Of a stretch of DNA of 64,000 bases, positions 7,935 to 16,280 are shown piece by piece. Each line of letters begins with the position of its first letter. Within the stretch, counting starts at the first letter, position 1. Below the pieces are notes generated by a model. That model made no database searches. It was not told where the DNA came from and was given only the letters and a program-made list of their open reading frames with translations. The position numbers and the translations under genes are program-made. Source of the stretch: JAAYDY01 sp964500225 (GTDB lineage Bacteria; Planctomycetota; Phycisphaerae; FEN-1346; JAACEH01); the NCBI GenBank assembly GCA_964500225.1, contig CAZCOA010000004.1:1-64000 (forward strand), in the 5' to 3' direction.

Positions 7935-10004
7935 GTGGATAAGTTGACGTCAGGCGAATTGAAACGACTAGGCGACAGCCGCATACTCATGGAGCGGGAG
8001 TGGTCGCCATGCAGATACCATTGCCCTGTTCATGCCGATGTGAGGTCGTACATCGAGTTGGCGGCGCGGGGGCGGTGGCGCGAGGCGATCGACGTGATCC
8101 GCGAGCGTCTGCCGTTTGCGTCGGTGTGCGGTCGCGTGTGCCACCACCCGTGCGAGGCCAACTGCCGCCGTGCGGGCGTGGACGAGGCCGTGGCGATTCG
8201 CGAGGTGAAGCGGTTCGTCAGCGAGCGACAGGGCGCCTCAGGTGCGACGGTGCGGCGGATGAAACAGGACAAGTCGCCGGTGGCCATCGTCGGCGCAGGC
8301 CCTGCCGGCATGGCCGCAGCGCTGGACCTGGCGGTTCGGGGATATCGGCCTACGGTTTTCGAGAAGTTTCCCGTCGCGGGCGGCATCCCGGCCACTGCCA
8401 TCCCGCGATATCGCCTACCGCGAGACGTTCTTCAGCAGGATATCGACTGGATCTGCGCCCACGGGGTGAACGTGGTCACCGGCGTCGAGATCGGCAAGGA
8501 CAAAACCCTCGTCGATCTGAAGAAGGACGGTTTTGCGGCCATCGTCATTGCCACGGGCCTTGCGCTGTCGAGGACGTTGCCGATTCCCGGATCGGACCAC
8601 GAGCGCGTCTATCCCGCGCTCAGTTTCTTGACGGCGGTGAACTTCGACCGGCCGCCGCCCATCGGCTCAGACGTCCTGGTGATCGGCGGCGGCAACGTGG
8701 CCATGGATGCGACGCGGACGGCGGTGCGGCTTGGCGCGGCTCGCGTTCGGGCGATGTGCCTTGAGGCCGAGGACGAGATGCCGGCGTGGGACTGGGAGCG
8801 AAACGAGGCGGCCGAGGAAGGCGTCGAGTTCATCCATCGTCGCGGACCGACAGAGATTGTGATTCGCCAGGGGCGGATCGTGGCGATTGCGGCGAGGAAA
8901 GTCACCCGCGTTTTCGACGATGCCCATCGGTTCGATCCGCGTTACGACGATGCGGACGTCGTACGCGTGGAGTGCGACACCGTGATCATGGCGATCGGAC
9001 AGACGGCGGACATGGGGTTCCTCGTCGGAAGTTCTTTGACGACCGATGCCCGCGGCCGCTTGGTGTACGATTCGGCAACACATCAGACGAGCGATCCGTC
9101 CGTCTTCGCGTGCGGCGAAATTGTGACCTCGCCGGGATCGGTCGTGGAGGCTTGCGCGTCGGGACAGCGTGCAGCCAAGGCAGTGGACCTGTTCCTGAGC
9201 GGCAAAACCATCCGGATTGCCGACGCATTGCCGCCGGTAATTGGCGAGATCGCCCCCGACACCGCCGCCAAGGTATCGAAAGTGCCGCGAAATGCTGCGC
9301 TGCAACGGCCTGCGGACGAACGCCGGTGCGATAGTCTGCCCATTGACGCAAACTTCACGGCGGATGCGGCCATGCGCGAGGCACAGCGCTGCATGGGTTG
9401 CGGCGGCGGGGCCGAAGTCCTGATCGACAAATGTGCGGCGTGCCTGACATGCCTGCGTGTCTGTCCGTTCGACATCCCGGTAGTCACCGACGTGGCACGA
9501 ATCGAGTCGTCGCTCTGCCAGGCGTGCGGCATGTGTATCGTCGAATGTCCGGCCAACGCCATCGTGTCGCGAAGCTGGGACATGTGCGAAGAGGTGAGGA
9601 ACACAGCCGCGCGGCTGGCTGCCATCAGCGTCCGACCGAAGGTGGTGGCCTACATCAACGGGTACCATGCTCCGGCGGCCGCCTGGAGTGAATCGCCGGA
9701 GGAAGCCATACCCGGCGTGCTGGAGGTCTGGCTGCCGAGTGTGAGCCGCCTGGGCGTAGCCGAGATGCTTCGTGCCATTGAGGATGGGGCGGACGGAATC
9801 GTGGTGGTGACGGGTTACCTGGGCGGCGATCGTTACCCCACGGCGAGCGAACGAGTCGCTCGCCGCGTCGAACAGCTCCGGGTGATGCTGAGTGAAATCG
9901 GCATGAACCCCGAGCGTGTGCAGATGGTCCGCTGCGCGGATGAAGGGCGCGATGCCATGCGCCGGGCCATCGCAGAAGCAGTCGCGAAGATTACGGCATG
10001 TTGA
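7935..10004 (+). CDS. GltD-type NAD(P)H flavoprotein fused to 2x[4Fe-4S] ferredoxin and an MvhD-like domain
   Basis: Predicted NAD(P)H dehydrogenase that feeds electrons to the MetVF methylene-tetrahydrofolate reductase encoded directly downstream. Domain order (numbering from GTG 7935): N-terminal Cys-rich helical domain (CRYHC at 26-30; CGRVCHHPC and NC, 65-77); FAD motif GAGPAG (about 120-125); complete second dinucleotide domain with GGGNVAMDATR (about 252-262); two ferredoxin clusters (CAACLTCLRVCP, CQACGMCIVECP, about 500-538); and a C-terminal 120-residue region alignable with MvhD/FlpD. All usual cluster cysteines of that last domain are replaced. GTG 7935 is chosen for its GAGG site 7 nt upstream; GTG 7920 is possible but lies in a hairpin. 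The NADP versus NAD preference is not decided. Confidence 0.82.
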   Translation: MDKLTSGELKRLGDSRILMEREWSPCRYHCPVHADVRSYIELAARGRWREAIDVIRERLPFASVCGRVCHHPCEANCRRAGVDEAVAIREVKRFVSERQGASGATVRRMKQDKSPVAIVGAGPAGMAAALDLAVRGYRPTVFEKFPVAGGIPATAIPRYRLPRDVLQQDIDWICAHGVNVVTGVEIGKDKTLVDLKKDGFAAIVIATGLALSRTLPIPGSDHERVYPALSFLTAVNFDRPPPIGSDVLVIGGGNVAMDATRTAVRLGAARVRAMCLEAEDEMPAWDWERNEAAEEGVEFIHRRGPTEIVIRQGRIVAIAARKVTRVFDDAHRFDPRYDDADVVRVECDTVIMAIGQTADMGFLVGSSLTTDARGRLVYDSATHQTSDPSVFACGEIVTSPGSVVEACASGQRAAKAVDLFLSGKTIRIADALPPVIGEIAPDTAAKVSKVPRNAALQRPADERRCDSLPIDANFTADAAMREAQRCMGCGGGAEVLIDKCAACLTCLRVCPFDIPVVTDVARIESSLCQACGMCIVECPANAIVSRSWDMCEEVRNTAARLAAISVRPKVVAYINGYHAPAAAWSESPEEAIPGVLEVWLPSVSRLGVAEMLRAIEDGADGIVVVTGYLGGDRYPTASERVARRVEQLRVMLSEIGMNPERVQMVRCADEGRDAMRRAIAEAVAKITAC

Positions 10005-10053
10005 GACCGCAGACGTGCCGACATCGAACACGTTGCGGCAGGAGATGGCGTCT

Positions 10054-10743
10054 ATGATCGTAGCTGAACGCAAACCGATGGACGAAATTCTCGCGATGCT
10101 CGCACCGTACCGAAAGGTGTTGGTGCTGGGTTGTGGCGGATGCGTGACGGTCTGTCTGACGGGGGGCGAGAAGCAGGCCGAGCTGTTGGCTGGGCAACTA
10201 CGACTGGCGGCCCGACAGGCCGGACGGACGCTGGAGACCGCCTTTGACTGCATCACGCGGCAGTGCGAGCGGGAATTCTTCGACAATCTCACGGAGGACC
10301 CTCGCAGCTACGATGCCGTGCTCAGCATCGCGTGCGGCGCCGGTGTGCAGTACATGAGTGAGCTGTACCCCGAGGTGCCGATTCTTCCGGGGATGAACAC
10401 GACGTTTCTTGGCTCGAACGTGGCGAGCGGCGTGTGGGAGGAGTACTGTCGCGGCTGCGGCGACTGCGTGCTGGCATGGACGGGCGGCATCTGCCCGATC
10501 ACCCACTGTTCTAAGAGCCTGATCAACGGGACGTGCGGCGGCACAAACAACGGCAAGTGCGAAGTCAACCCGGAGATGGAGTGCGGGTGGCTGAAGATTT
10601 ACGAGCGGCTGAAGGCACTCGGCCACCTGGACAACTACCGGGTGCTTCGTGCGCCTCGCGACCATCGCAAGGACCGCGGCGGCGGCGTGAGACGGCTGGT
10701 GCTCAAGGACATGGCCGAGAGTCAGGAGAGCGGCAATGAGTGA
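10054..10743 (+). CDS. metV: Methylene-tetrahydrofolate reductase C-terminal-like Zn/Fe-S subunit MetV
   Basis: Homologue of MetV, the cysteine-rich partner of MetF in acetogen-type methylene-tetrahydrofolate reductase. The N-terminal half has LGCGGCVTVC and FDCITRQC. The C-terminal half carries a dense Cys set (CRGCGDC, GGICPITHC, TCGG, KCEV, ECGW) typical of the MTHFR_C family. At 229 residues it is of normal size. The ATG at 10054 follows GGAG by 9 nt; an ATG at 10045 is too close to that site. The stop overlaps metF by 8 nt, implying coupling. Its role is inferred to be electron transfer from the upstream flavoprotein to the FAD of MetF. Confidence 0.85.
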   Translation: MIVAERKPMDEILAMLAPYRKVLVLGCGGCVTVCLTGGEKQAELLAGQLRLAARQAGRTLETAFDCITRQCEREFFDNLTEDPRSYDAVLSIACGAGVQYMSELYPEVPILPGMNTTFLGSNVASGVWEEYCRGCGDCVLAWTGGICPITHCSKSLINGTCGGTNNGKCEVNPEMECGWLKIYERLKALGHLDNYRVLRAPRDHRKDRGGGVRRLVLKDMAESQESGNE

Positions 10744-11644
10744 GCCTGTCAGCACACTGGAATCGGCCCTTCGCGCGGGCACGTTCGTTTTCACCGGCGA
10801 GATCGCCCCGCCGAAGGGCACGAATATCGAGCCTGTGATTCGCCAGGCAGTCGCCAGCCTGAAAGGACGATGCACGGCCGTCAATGTGACGGATATTCAG
10901 ACGGCCGTGATGCGCGCCTCGTCGGTGGCCGGATGCAAGATGCTGCTGGACGCCGGGGTGGAACCGGTGCTTCAAATGGTGTGCCGCGACCGCAACCGCC
11001 TTGCTCTGCAAAGCGACTTGCTCGGAGCGTATATCCTGGGAATTCGCAATGTCCTGGCCCTGACCGGCGACTATACGACACTGGGCGACCACCCGCAGGC
11101 CATGCCCGTGTACGATCTGGACTCGGTCGGCTTGCTTGAGGCCATCGTCCGTCTGGAATCAGGCACGGACATGGGCCGGGACATGAAGGGAAACCCAAAC
11201 CAGTTAGACGGATCGCCGCGATTCTTCAAGGGGTGTTGTGTCACGCCGTGTGCGGAGGTGGTGGAACCGCAGATCATCAAGCTCGAAAAAAAGGTAGCCG
11301 CGGGGGCACAATTTGTTCAGACGCAGGCGGTGTACGATCCGGCCGCCTTTGAAGCGTTCATGCGCAGAGTGGAGCCGCTCAAGGTGCCCGTGCTGGTGGG
11401 GATTGTCATGCTCAAATCAGCGGCCATGGCGAAGTATATGAATCGTTCGGTGCCGGGCGTGGTGGTTCCCGAGTGGATCATCACTCGACTGAACGAGGCG
11501 TCGAAGGAGGATCGGCAGAAGGTGTCGATTGAGATTTGCGGGCAACTGATCCGCCAGATGAAGGGCTGTTGCCAGGGGGCGCACCTGATGACGCTGGGGT
11601 GGGACCACTGCGTTCCTGAACTCATCGCCGCGGCGGAGGCATGA
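10736..11644 (+). CDS. metF: Methylene-tetrahydrofolate reductase MetF
   Basis: TIM-barrel flavoprotein that reduces 5,10-methylene-THF to 5-methyl-THF, for methionine synthesis or a methyl-branch C1 pathway. Family segments are visible: TGEIAPPKG at the start, NVTDIQ, LALTGDYTTLGDHP, QTQAVYD, and a C-terminal VPEWII. At 302 residues it is the short form, which lacks the eukaryotic regulatory domain. It overlaps metV by 8 nt. The operon order (flavoprotein, metV, metF) matches multi-subunit reductases that use NAD(P)H or ferredoxin instead of direct NADH binding. No other Wood-Ljungdahl genes are in the window. Confidence 0.9.
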   Translation: MSEPVSTLESALRAGTFVFTGEIAPPKGTNIEPVIRQAVASLKGRCTAVNVTDIQTAVMRASSVAGCKMLLDAGVEPVLQMVCRDRNRLALQSDLLGAYILGIRNVLALTGDYTTLGDHPQAMPVYDLDSVGLLEAIVRLESGTDMGRDMKGNPNQLDGSPRFFKGCCVTPCAEVVEPQIIKLEKKVAAGAQFVQTQAVYDPAAFEAFMRRVEPLKVPVLVGIVMLKSAAMAKYMNRSVPGVVVPEWIITRLNEASKEDRQKVSIEICGQLIRQMKGCCQGAHLMTLGWDHCVPELIAAAEA

Positions 11645-11702
11645 GGAAGCGGGCGCATGCGGCGCGACACGTGCCCACGCGGCAACACGTCAAGGAGATC
11701 AC

Positions 11703-12071
11703 ATGAGCCAGACCGAAGCCGTGGTCCGTTATCTGGATGAGACGCCGGCGACAGATTGTCCCTATGGCAACGTCCGCCGAGTGGTCACTGGCGGCCTCGG
11801 CGGCGTGGCCAACGTGCACGTGGTGACGGTCACGGCAGGAAGCCCGCACGTCCACACCGGGTACGACGAAACATACTACGTTTTAGCGGGCACGGGCACC
11901 ATTTCCCTGGCCGGGCGTGACTACGCACTGCGGCCGGGGGCGGTGGTCGTGATTCCTCGCGGCACGGAACATGCGCTCCAAGCCGATAGAGGACAGTCGC
12001 TGGAATTTGTGATCTTCGGAACGCCGGCCATGGTCGCCGACGACGAACGTTTTATCCCCCGCAAGCCGTGA
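11703..12071 (+). CDS. Single-domain cupin protein
   Basis: Small beta-barrel protein of 122 residues. Cupin motif 1 reads GSPHVHTGYDETYYVLAGTG, with metal-ligand H, H and E. Motif 2 reads PGAVVVIPRGTEHAL, with the final ligand H. A strong AAGGAG site precedes the ATG. It begins 58 bp after metF and may be the last gene of that operon. Substrate and function cannot be told from the sequence; mannose-6-phosphate-isomerase-like cupins are the nearest general type. Confidence 0.8.
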   Translation: MSQTEAVVRYLDETPATDCPYGNVRRVVTGGLGGVANVHVVTVTAGSPHVHTGYDETYYVLAGTGTISLAGRDYALRPGAVVVIPRGTEHALQADRGQSLEFVIFGTPAMVADDERFIPRKP

Positions 12072-12258
12072 TGGTCATTCGGACCCCCATCACATCCGCA
12101 TAGGCCCGCAGAGTTGCTTCGGTCATTGCCTGTGAGGCGAAGTGCGACTCGCCACCGCTCGCGGCCGCGGCGGACAACTCGGCAAGACACTTGCGACCAC
12201 GGCCAACCCGTTCACCATTGCCTCCGGCGATTCCACATCGGCAGTCTTCATGCCCGAC

Positions 12259-13914
12259 TCAGCCTCCGCCGTCTCGCAGGATTCGCCGGAGGCTCAGAGC
12301 TCCGGTCGGGCAATGCTCGACGCATCGCCGGGCCGTACGACGAAGAGCCTCGCTCAGTTCCGAAGAGAACGGCGCCGCCGTGCGAACGCTGAAGCCGCGT
12401 CCGATGAACGTGAGGCCGAGCGTTTCGCGATCCTGTTCCGCAATACGCACGCAACGACCGCATTGGATACATTTGCCGGACTCGTACACGATGTCGGGAT
12501 GTGTGGCGTCGCGCTCGAAGCGCCGGCGAGGACCATGGTACCGCGTCGGCGACGCGCCGTACCGGGCGGCCAGTTGACGCAACGTACACGAATCGCGCTT
12601 GCCGCAGTCACAATCGAGGCAGCGTGCGGCCTCGGCACGGGCTTCCTGGTCGCCGCTCGTCCCGCCGGGCTTCGGATTTGCAGAATCACACATGCCGCGG
12701 GGACGCGGGTCGGCCTTCCCACGGAGCACTGCTATCTCGTCGGCGCTGAGACCATGCATGATGACATTGACATGCGATGACTCACCAACAACCTGGGCGC
12801 CTCGCACGAACTGGTCAACGGCTATGGCTGCCCGGCGGCCACTCGCCACGGCATGAACACCGTAATTGGGACCGGTCACGACATTTCCGGCGGCAAAAAC
12901 GCCGGTACGGCCCGTGGCCAGCGTGGCGCGGTCCACCCGCACGCCTCGGCGGGATACCTGGAGGCCTAAGGTCCTCAACAGCGAGAAATCGTACTGCACC
13001 TCACCGCCGGCCAGCCGTCCTTCGCCATAGATGGTCTTCTGGTCCATCGCGGTCTGCGTGCCGAGGGCTAGGATAACGGCCTGGTGCCGGACGAACAGTT
13101 CGTCGAGGCTGACGTCCCGTCCAAGACAGACGCCAGATTGCAAATCCACGCCGAGACGCAGAATTGCAGCGATTTCCGCGTCGATCACATCGTGGGGCAG
13201 TCGTTGTTCGTCGATGCCATAGCGGAAAAGCCCCCCGGCCTGCGTTTGTGCCTCGTACAACGTGCAGGCGTGCCCCATCTGCCGCAGATAACATGCTGCG
13301 GAGAGGCCGGCGGGCCCAGCGCCGACTACGGCAACACTCTTGCCCGACTCGGCCGCACAGTCGGGTACATGCGGATCGCTGGAAGCGAGGTCCATGTCGG
13401 CCACCCAGCGGTGCAGATCGCGAATATTGACGGGCTGGTCCAGATCTTTGCGACGGCATGCTCGTTCGCAGAACCGCGGACACACGCGTCCTAGAGAGGC
13501 CGGCAGGGGGAGCCTCCGCCAGACAATGCTTGCTGCCCGCCGGGTGTCATCGGCCACAATCGCAGCGATAAAGTCGGCCACCTCCAGGTGGGCCGGGCAT
13601 GCCAGCGAACATGGCGCCACGCAGTCGCCCGGGTGGTCGCTCAGGAGAAGCTCGATGGCCGTCCGGCGGGCTTGCAACACCACCTCGGATTGTGTCCGCA
13701 CCACCATGCCCTCGGCCACAGGCATAGCGCACGACGGTTTTAGATCGGCCAGCCCATCGATCTCGACAACGCACATGAAGCAGGACGTGTGCGGCTCGAA
13801 ACCGTCGAGATGACACAACGTTGGAATGTCGATCCCCAGACGGCGCGCGGCCTCCAGGATGGTGGTCCCCTGAGGCACGTCGATGCTGCGATTATCGATG
13901 ATCACTCTCGGCAC
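12259..13914 (-). CDS. HoxU/NuoG-like Fe-S protein with inserted GltD-like FAD domain lacking the NAD(P)-binding domain
   Basis: Electron-transfer subunit of a three-gene NuoE-NuoF-HoxU/GltD unit. Residues 1-98 form a NuoG-type [2Fe-2S] domain (C34, C45, C48, C62) running to the His94/Cys98 region. A GltD-like block is inserted at about 100-372, with N-terminal cluster cysteines C102, C106, C145, C149 and C153 and an FAD motif GAGPAG (198-203). The NuoG/HoxU fold then resumes at C432, C435, C437 and C443, followed by CIQCGRCVR (482-490) and CVEHCP (531-536). Between ILALGTQ (281-287) and GRTGVFAAGNVV (335-346), the second dinucleotide domain of normal GltD/NfnB is missing. The layout recalls StnC of Sporomusa-type transhydrogenases. 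It starts 6 bp after the NuoF-like gene. Confidence 0.8.
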   Translation of the reverse strand: MPRVIIDNRSIDVPQGTTILEAARRLGIDIPTLCHLDGFEPHTSCFMCVVEIDGLADLKPSCAMPVAEGMVVRTQSEVVLQARRTAIELLLSDHPGDCVAPCSLACPAHLEVADFIAAIVADDTRRAASIVWRRLPLPASLGRVCPRFCERACRRKDLDQPVNIRDLHRWVADMDLASSDPHVPDCAAESGKSVAVVGAGPAGLSAACYLRQMGHACTLYEAQTQAGGLFRYGIDEQRLPHDVIDAEIAAILRLGVDLQSGVCLGRDVSLDELFVRHQAVILALGTQTAMDQKTIYGEGRLAGGEVQYDFSLLRTLGLQVSRRGVRVDRATLATGRTGVFAAGNVVTGPNYGVHAVASGRRAAIAVDQFVRGAQVVGESSHVNVIMHGLSADEIAVLRGKADPRPRGMCDSANPKPGGTSGDQEARAEAARCLDCDCGKRDSCTLRQLAARYGASPTRYHGPRRRFERDATHPDIVYESGKCIQCGRCVRIAEQDRETLGLTFIGRGFSVRTAAPFSSELSEALRRTARRCVEHCPTGALSLRRILRDGGG

Positions 13915-13920
13915 TGGGGT

Positions 13921-15762
13921 TCACTCCACCTCGATGGCATCCGCCGGACAGCCGGCCCTACACATGCCGCAACGGATGCACTTCTCGGAATCGATGGTGT
14001 GTTGCTCGTACGGCGTCGGTTGAATGGCCTGGACCGGGCATCGCTGGGCACAGCGTGTGCAGCCGATGCATTTGTCCGTAATGCGGTAGGTGATAAGGGC
14101 CTTGCACTTGCGCGCCGGGCAACGGCCCCGGAGATGGGCCTCGTACTCGTCGCGGAAATAGCGCAGAGTCGTCAGCACGGGGTTTGGCGCCGTCCGCCCC
14201 AAGCCACAGAGGCTGGTGTGTCGCACCTGGTCGCATAACATCTCTAGATCGTCGAGATCCTCGGGCCGCCCCTTGCCATTGCATAGCCGTTCGAGGATGT
14301 CGAGCATGCGTCGCGTACCGACGCGGCAGAATGTGCACTTGCCGCACGACTCTTTCTCGGTGAACTCGAGGAAAAACCGTGCGATGTCCACCATACAGTC
14401 TGTGTCGTCGAGCACGACTAGGCCGCCGGAGCCCATGATAGCGCCCGTGCGGGTCAATGCCTCGTAGTCGATGGGCAGATCGGCCATGGAGGCTGGAATG
14501 CAGCCGCCCGACGGCCCACCGATCTGGACCGCCTTGAAGCGGCGTCCCTCATGCACACCGCCGCCGATCGTCTCGACCACCTCGCGAATGGTCATGCCCA
14601 TGGGCACTTCGATGAGACCTCCGCGCCGGACGCGGCCGGCCAGGGCGAACACCTTGGTTCCTTTGCTGTGCTCCGTGCCAATGGAGGCGAAAGCGGCGGG
14701 ACCATGGCGAAGGATCCACGGCACACAGGCGAATGTCTCGACGTTGTTGACAATCGTGGGCTTGCCCCACAAGCCGCTTTCGGCGGGATAGGGCGGACGG
14801 AATCGCGGCATGCCGCGGCGTCCCATAACGGAGGCTATCAGGGCCGTTTCCTCGCCGCACACAAACGCCCCGGCCCCTTCCATGACATGGAGCCGCAGTG
14901 AAAATCCCGTCCCCAAAACATCCTGCCCAAGATATCCGGTCCGCTCCGCTTGGGCGATGGCCTCGCGGAGCACGCGGACGGCCAGCAGGTACTCGGCGCG
15001 GATGTAGATGTACCCTTCGGCGGCGCCGATGGCGTAGGCGGCAATGGCCATGCCTTCGATGACCCGCTGCGGGTCGCTTTCGAGAACGAGCCGATCCATG
15101 AAGGCTCCGGGGTCGCCTTCGTCGGCGTTGCAGACAACGTACCGTGTCGTGTCCGCCTGCCGTCGGGCTGCGGCCCACTTCAGGCCGGTCGGATATCCTG
15201 CGCCACCCCGACCACGCAGCCCCGACTGCGTGACAACGTCGATCACCTGCTCGGGGGTCATATCCGTAAGGCACCGGCGCAGGGCCTCATATCCTCCACG
15301 TGCCAGGTACTCGGCGATGCACAGCGGATCGATCTGCCCGCAGTTCTCCAGAACGATGAACTTCTGTTTGCCTGTGGACCCAGCTTCAGCGTCGGAATCG
15401 GAATGCGTCGCAAACGGCTTGATCGACGCCCACGCCTCGTCCGAAAGGAGCATGTCCGCCATGCGGCCGGCCCAGGCCATGGCCCTACCGACCAGGCCCG
15501 TGGGCCTTGCGCAGTCGCGTACGATGCGTCGCGCCGCGGCCGGCCTGACACCTCCGAACACTTTGCGGCTTCCATCCGTCGAAACCACCTCGACAATAGG
15601 CTCTTGATGGCACAGGCCGCTGCACCCGACGGCTTTAACCGGAACATGGAGACCATGACGAAGGGCGGCATCGCGGACGGCCTCATGCACGGACCGTCCG
15701 CCGCTGGCAATGCCGCAGGTGGCCAGGCCGACGCGAATCTCCTTGACGTTGTGATCGCTCAT
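13921..15762 (-). CDS. NuoF/HndC/HydB-like NADH-binding subunit with C-terminal ferredoxin domain
   Basis: FMN/NADH-binding flavoprotein of 613 residues. An N-terminal thioredoxin-like [2Fe-2S] region has C16 and VGCSGLC. The NuoF core carries SGLRGRGGAGYPTG for FMN and NADH. The [4Fe-4S] motif is ESCGKCTFC. A C-terminal pair of ferredoxin clusters reads CIGCTRCAQRCP and CIRCGMCRAGCP. This order is that of HydB/HndC/StnB in soluble bifurcating complexes, not of complex I. The start overlaps the stop of the NuoE gene by 4 nt. No [FeFe]-hydrogenase catalytic gene accompanies it; the partner is the HoxU/GltD-like protein downstream. Confidence 0.88.
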   Translation of the reverse strand: MSDHNVKEIRVGLATCGIASGGRSVHEAVRDAALRHGLHVPVKAVGCSGLCHQEPIVEVVSTDGSRKVFGGVRPAAARRIVRDCARPTGLVGRAMAWAGRMADMLLSDEAWASIKPFATHSDSDAEAGSTGKQKFIVLENCGQIDPLCIAEYLARGGYEALRRCLTDMTPEQVIDVVTQSGLRGRGGAGYPTGLKWAAARRQADTTRYVVCNADEGDPGAFMDRLVLESDPQRVIEGMAIAAYAIGAAEGYIYIRAEYLLAVRVLREAIAQAERTGYLGQDVLGTGFSLRLHVMEGAGAFVCGEETALIASVMGRRGMPRFRPPYPAESGLWGKPTIVNNVETFACVPWILRHGPAAFASIGTEHSKGTKVFALAGRVRRGGLIEVPMGMTIREVVETIGGGVHEGRRFKAVQIGGPSGGCIPASMADLPIDYEALTRTGAIMGSGGLVVLDDTDCMVDIARFFLEFTEKESCGKCTFCRVGTRRMLDILERLCNGKGRPEDLDDLEMLCDQVRHTSLCGLGRTAPNPVLTTLRYFRDEYEAHLRGRCPARKCKALITYRITDKCIGCTRCAQRCPVQAIQPTPYEQHTIDSEKCIRCGMCRAGCPADAIEVE

Positions 15763-16268
15763 CGGCCCGACTCCTTGCGCACCTTGTCGATGATGATGGT
15801 GGCCTTGTGGGGCGTGAGTCTGCCGTAGGTCACATCGTCAATAGTCATACACGGCGCCAGGGAACAGCAGCCAAGGCACGGAACCTTCTCGATGGTAAAG
15901 AGGCGTTCGGCGTCCGTGTCTTCGTGGTCGTCGTCGATGCCCAGGTGGCGGCGGATTGCCTCGGTAATCAGCGGCGCCCCGGCCACGTGGCAAGCGGTGC
16001 CGTGGCAGACGCGAACCCTATGTCGGCCGACGGGCTTGTGGCGGAACTGGCTGTAGAACGTCGAGACGCCGGCGATCTGAGCCGCCGTAATCTCCGTCGT
16101 GCGGCAGATATGCTCCAGGGCCTCTCTGGGCAAATAGTGGAAGTGCGCCTGAATCGCCTGGAGAATGGGAATCGCCGCATCGGCGGTCGTTCCCGTCCGG
16201 CGCACGATATCGTCCACTACCGCCAGGTCGATCGGCTCGTCCACAGGTTGTCGCTTCGCCTTGGTCAT
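15759..16268 (-). CDS. NuoE/HndA-like [2Fe-2S] subunit
   Basis: Thioredoxin-fold [2Fe-2S] protein of 169 residues, the NuoE partner of the adjacent NuoF-like flavoprotein. Ligand motifs are intact: VCHGTACH (C-x4-C) and CLGCC (C-x3-C), unlike the NuoE-like half of HoxF in this window. The N-terminal helical part contains LQAIQAHFHYLPREALEHI, typical of the family. The gene begins 12 bp after the end of the 4Fe-4S/PQQ-propeller gene, placing the NADH module at the end of the long operon. Confidence 0.88.
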   Translation of the reverse strand: MTKAKRQPVDEPIDLAVVDDIVRRTGTTADAAIPILQAIQAHFHYLPREALEHICRTTEITAAQIAGVSTFYSQFRHKPVGRHRVRVCHGTACHVAGAPLITEAIRRHLGIDDDHEDTDAERLFTIEKVPCLGCCSLAPCMTIDDVTYGRLTPHKATIIIDKVRKESGR

Positions 16269-16280
16269 GCCAGCGTCTCG

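Noticed and set aside
7935..10004. True glutamate synthase small subunit (GltD)
   Set aside because: No gltB large subunit nearby; the extra ferredoxin and MvhD-like parts and the metVF neighbours point to methylene-THF reduction.
8667..10292. 541-codon open frame antisense to the GltD-like gene and metV
   Set aside because: No recognisable domain and biased composition; the sense strand has clear FAD, ferredoxin and Cys motifs.
12252..12261. In-frame TGA of the HoxU/GltD-like gene considered as a selenocysteine codon
   Set aside because: The sequence after it is in frame and open for about 60 codons, but there is no SECIS-like stem-loop I can recognise, and the protein already ends at a normal place after the last cluster motif.
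13921..16268. Fragment of respiratory complex I (nuoEF)
   Set aside because: NuoF carries extra C-terminal ferredoxin clusters and no nuoA-D or H-N genes are present; the soluble bifurcation-type family fits better.
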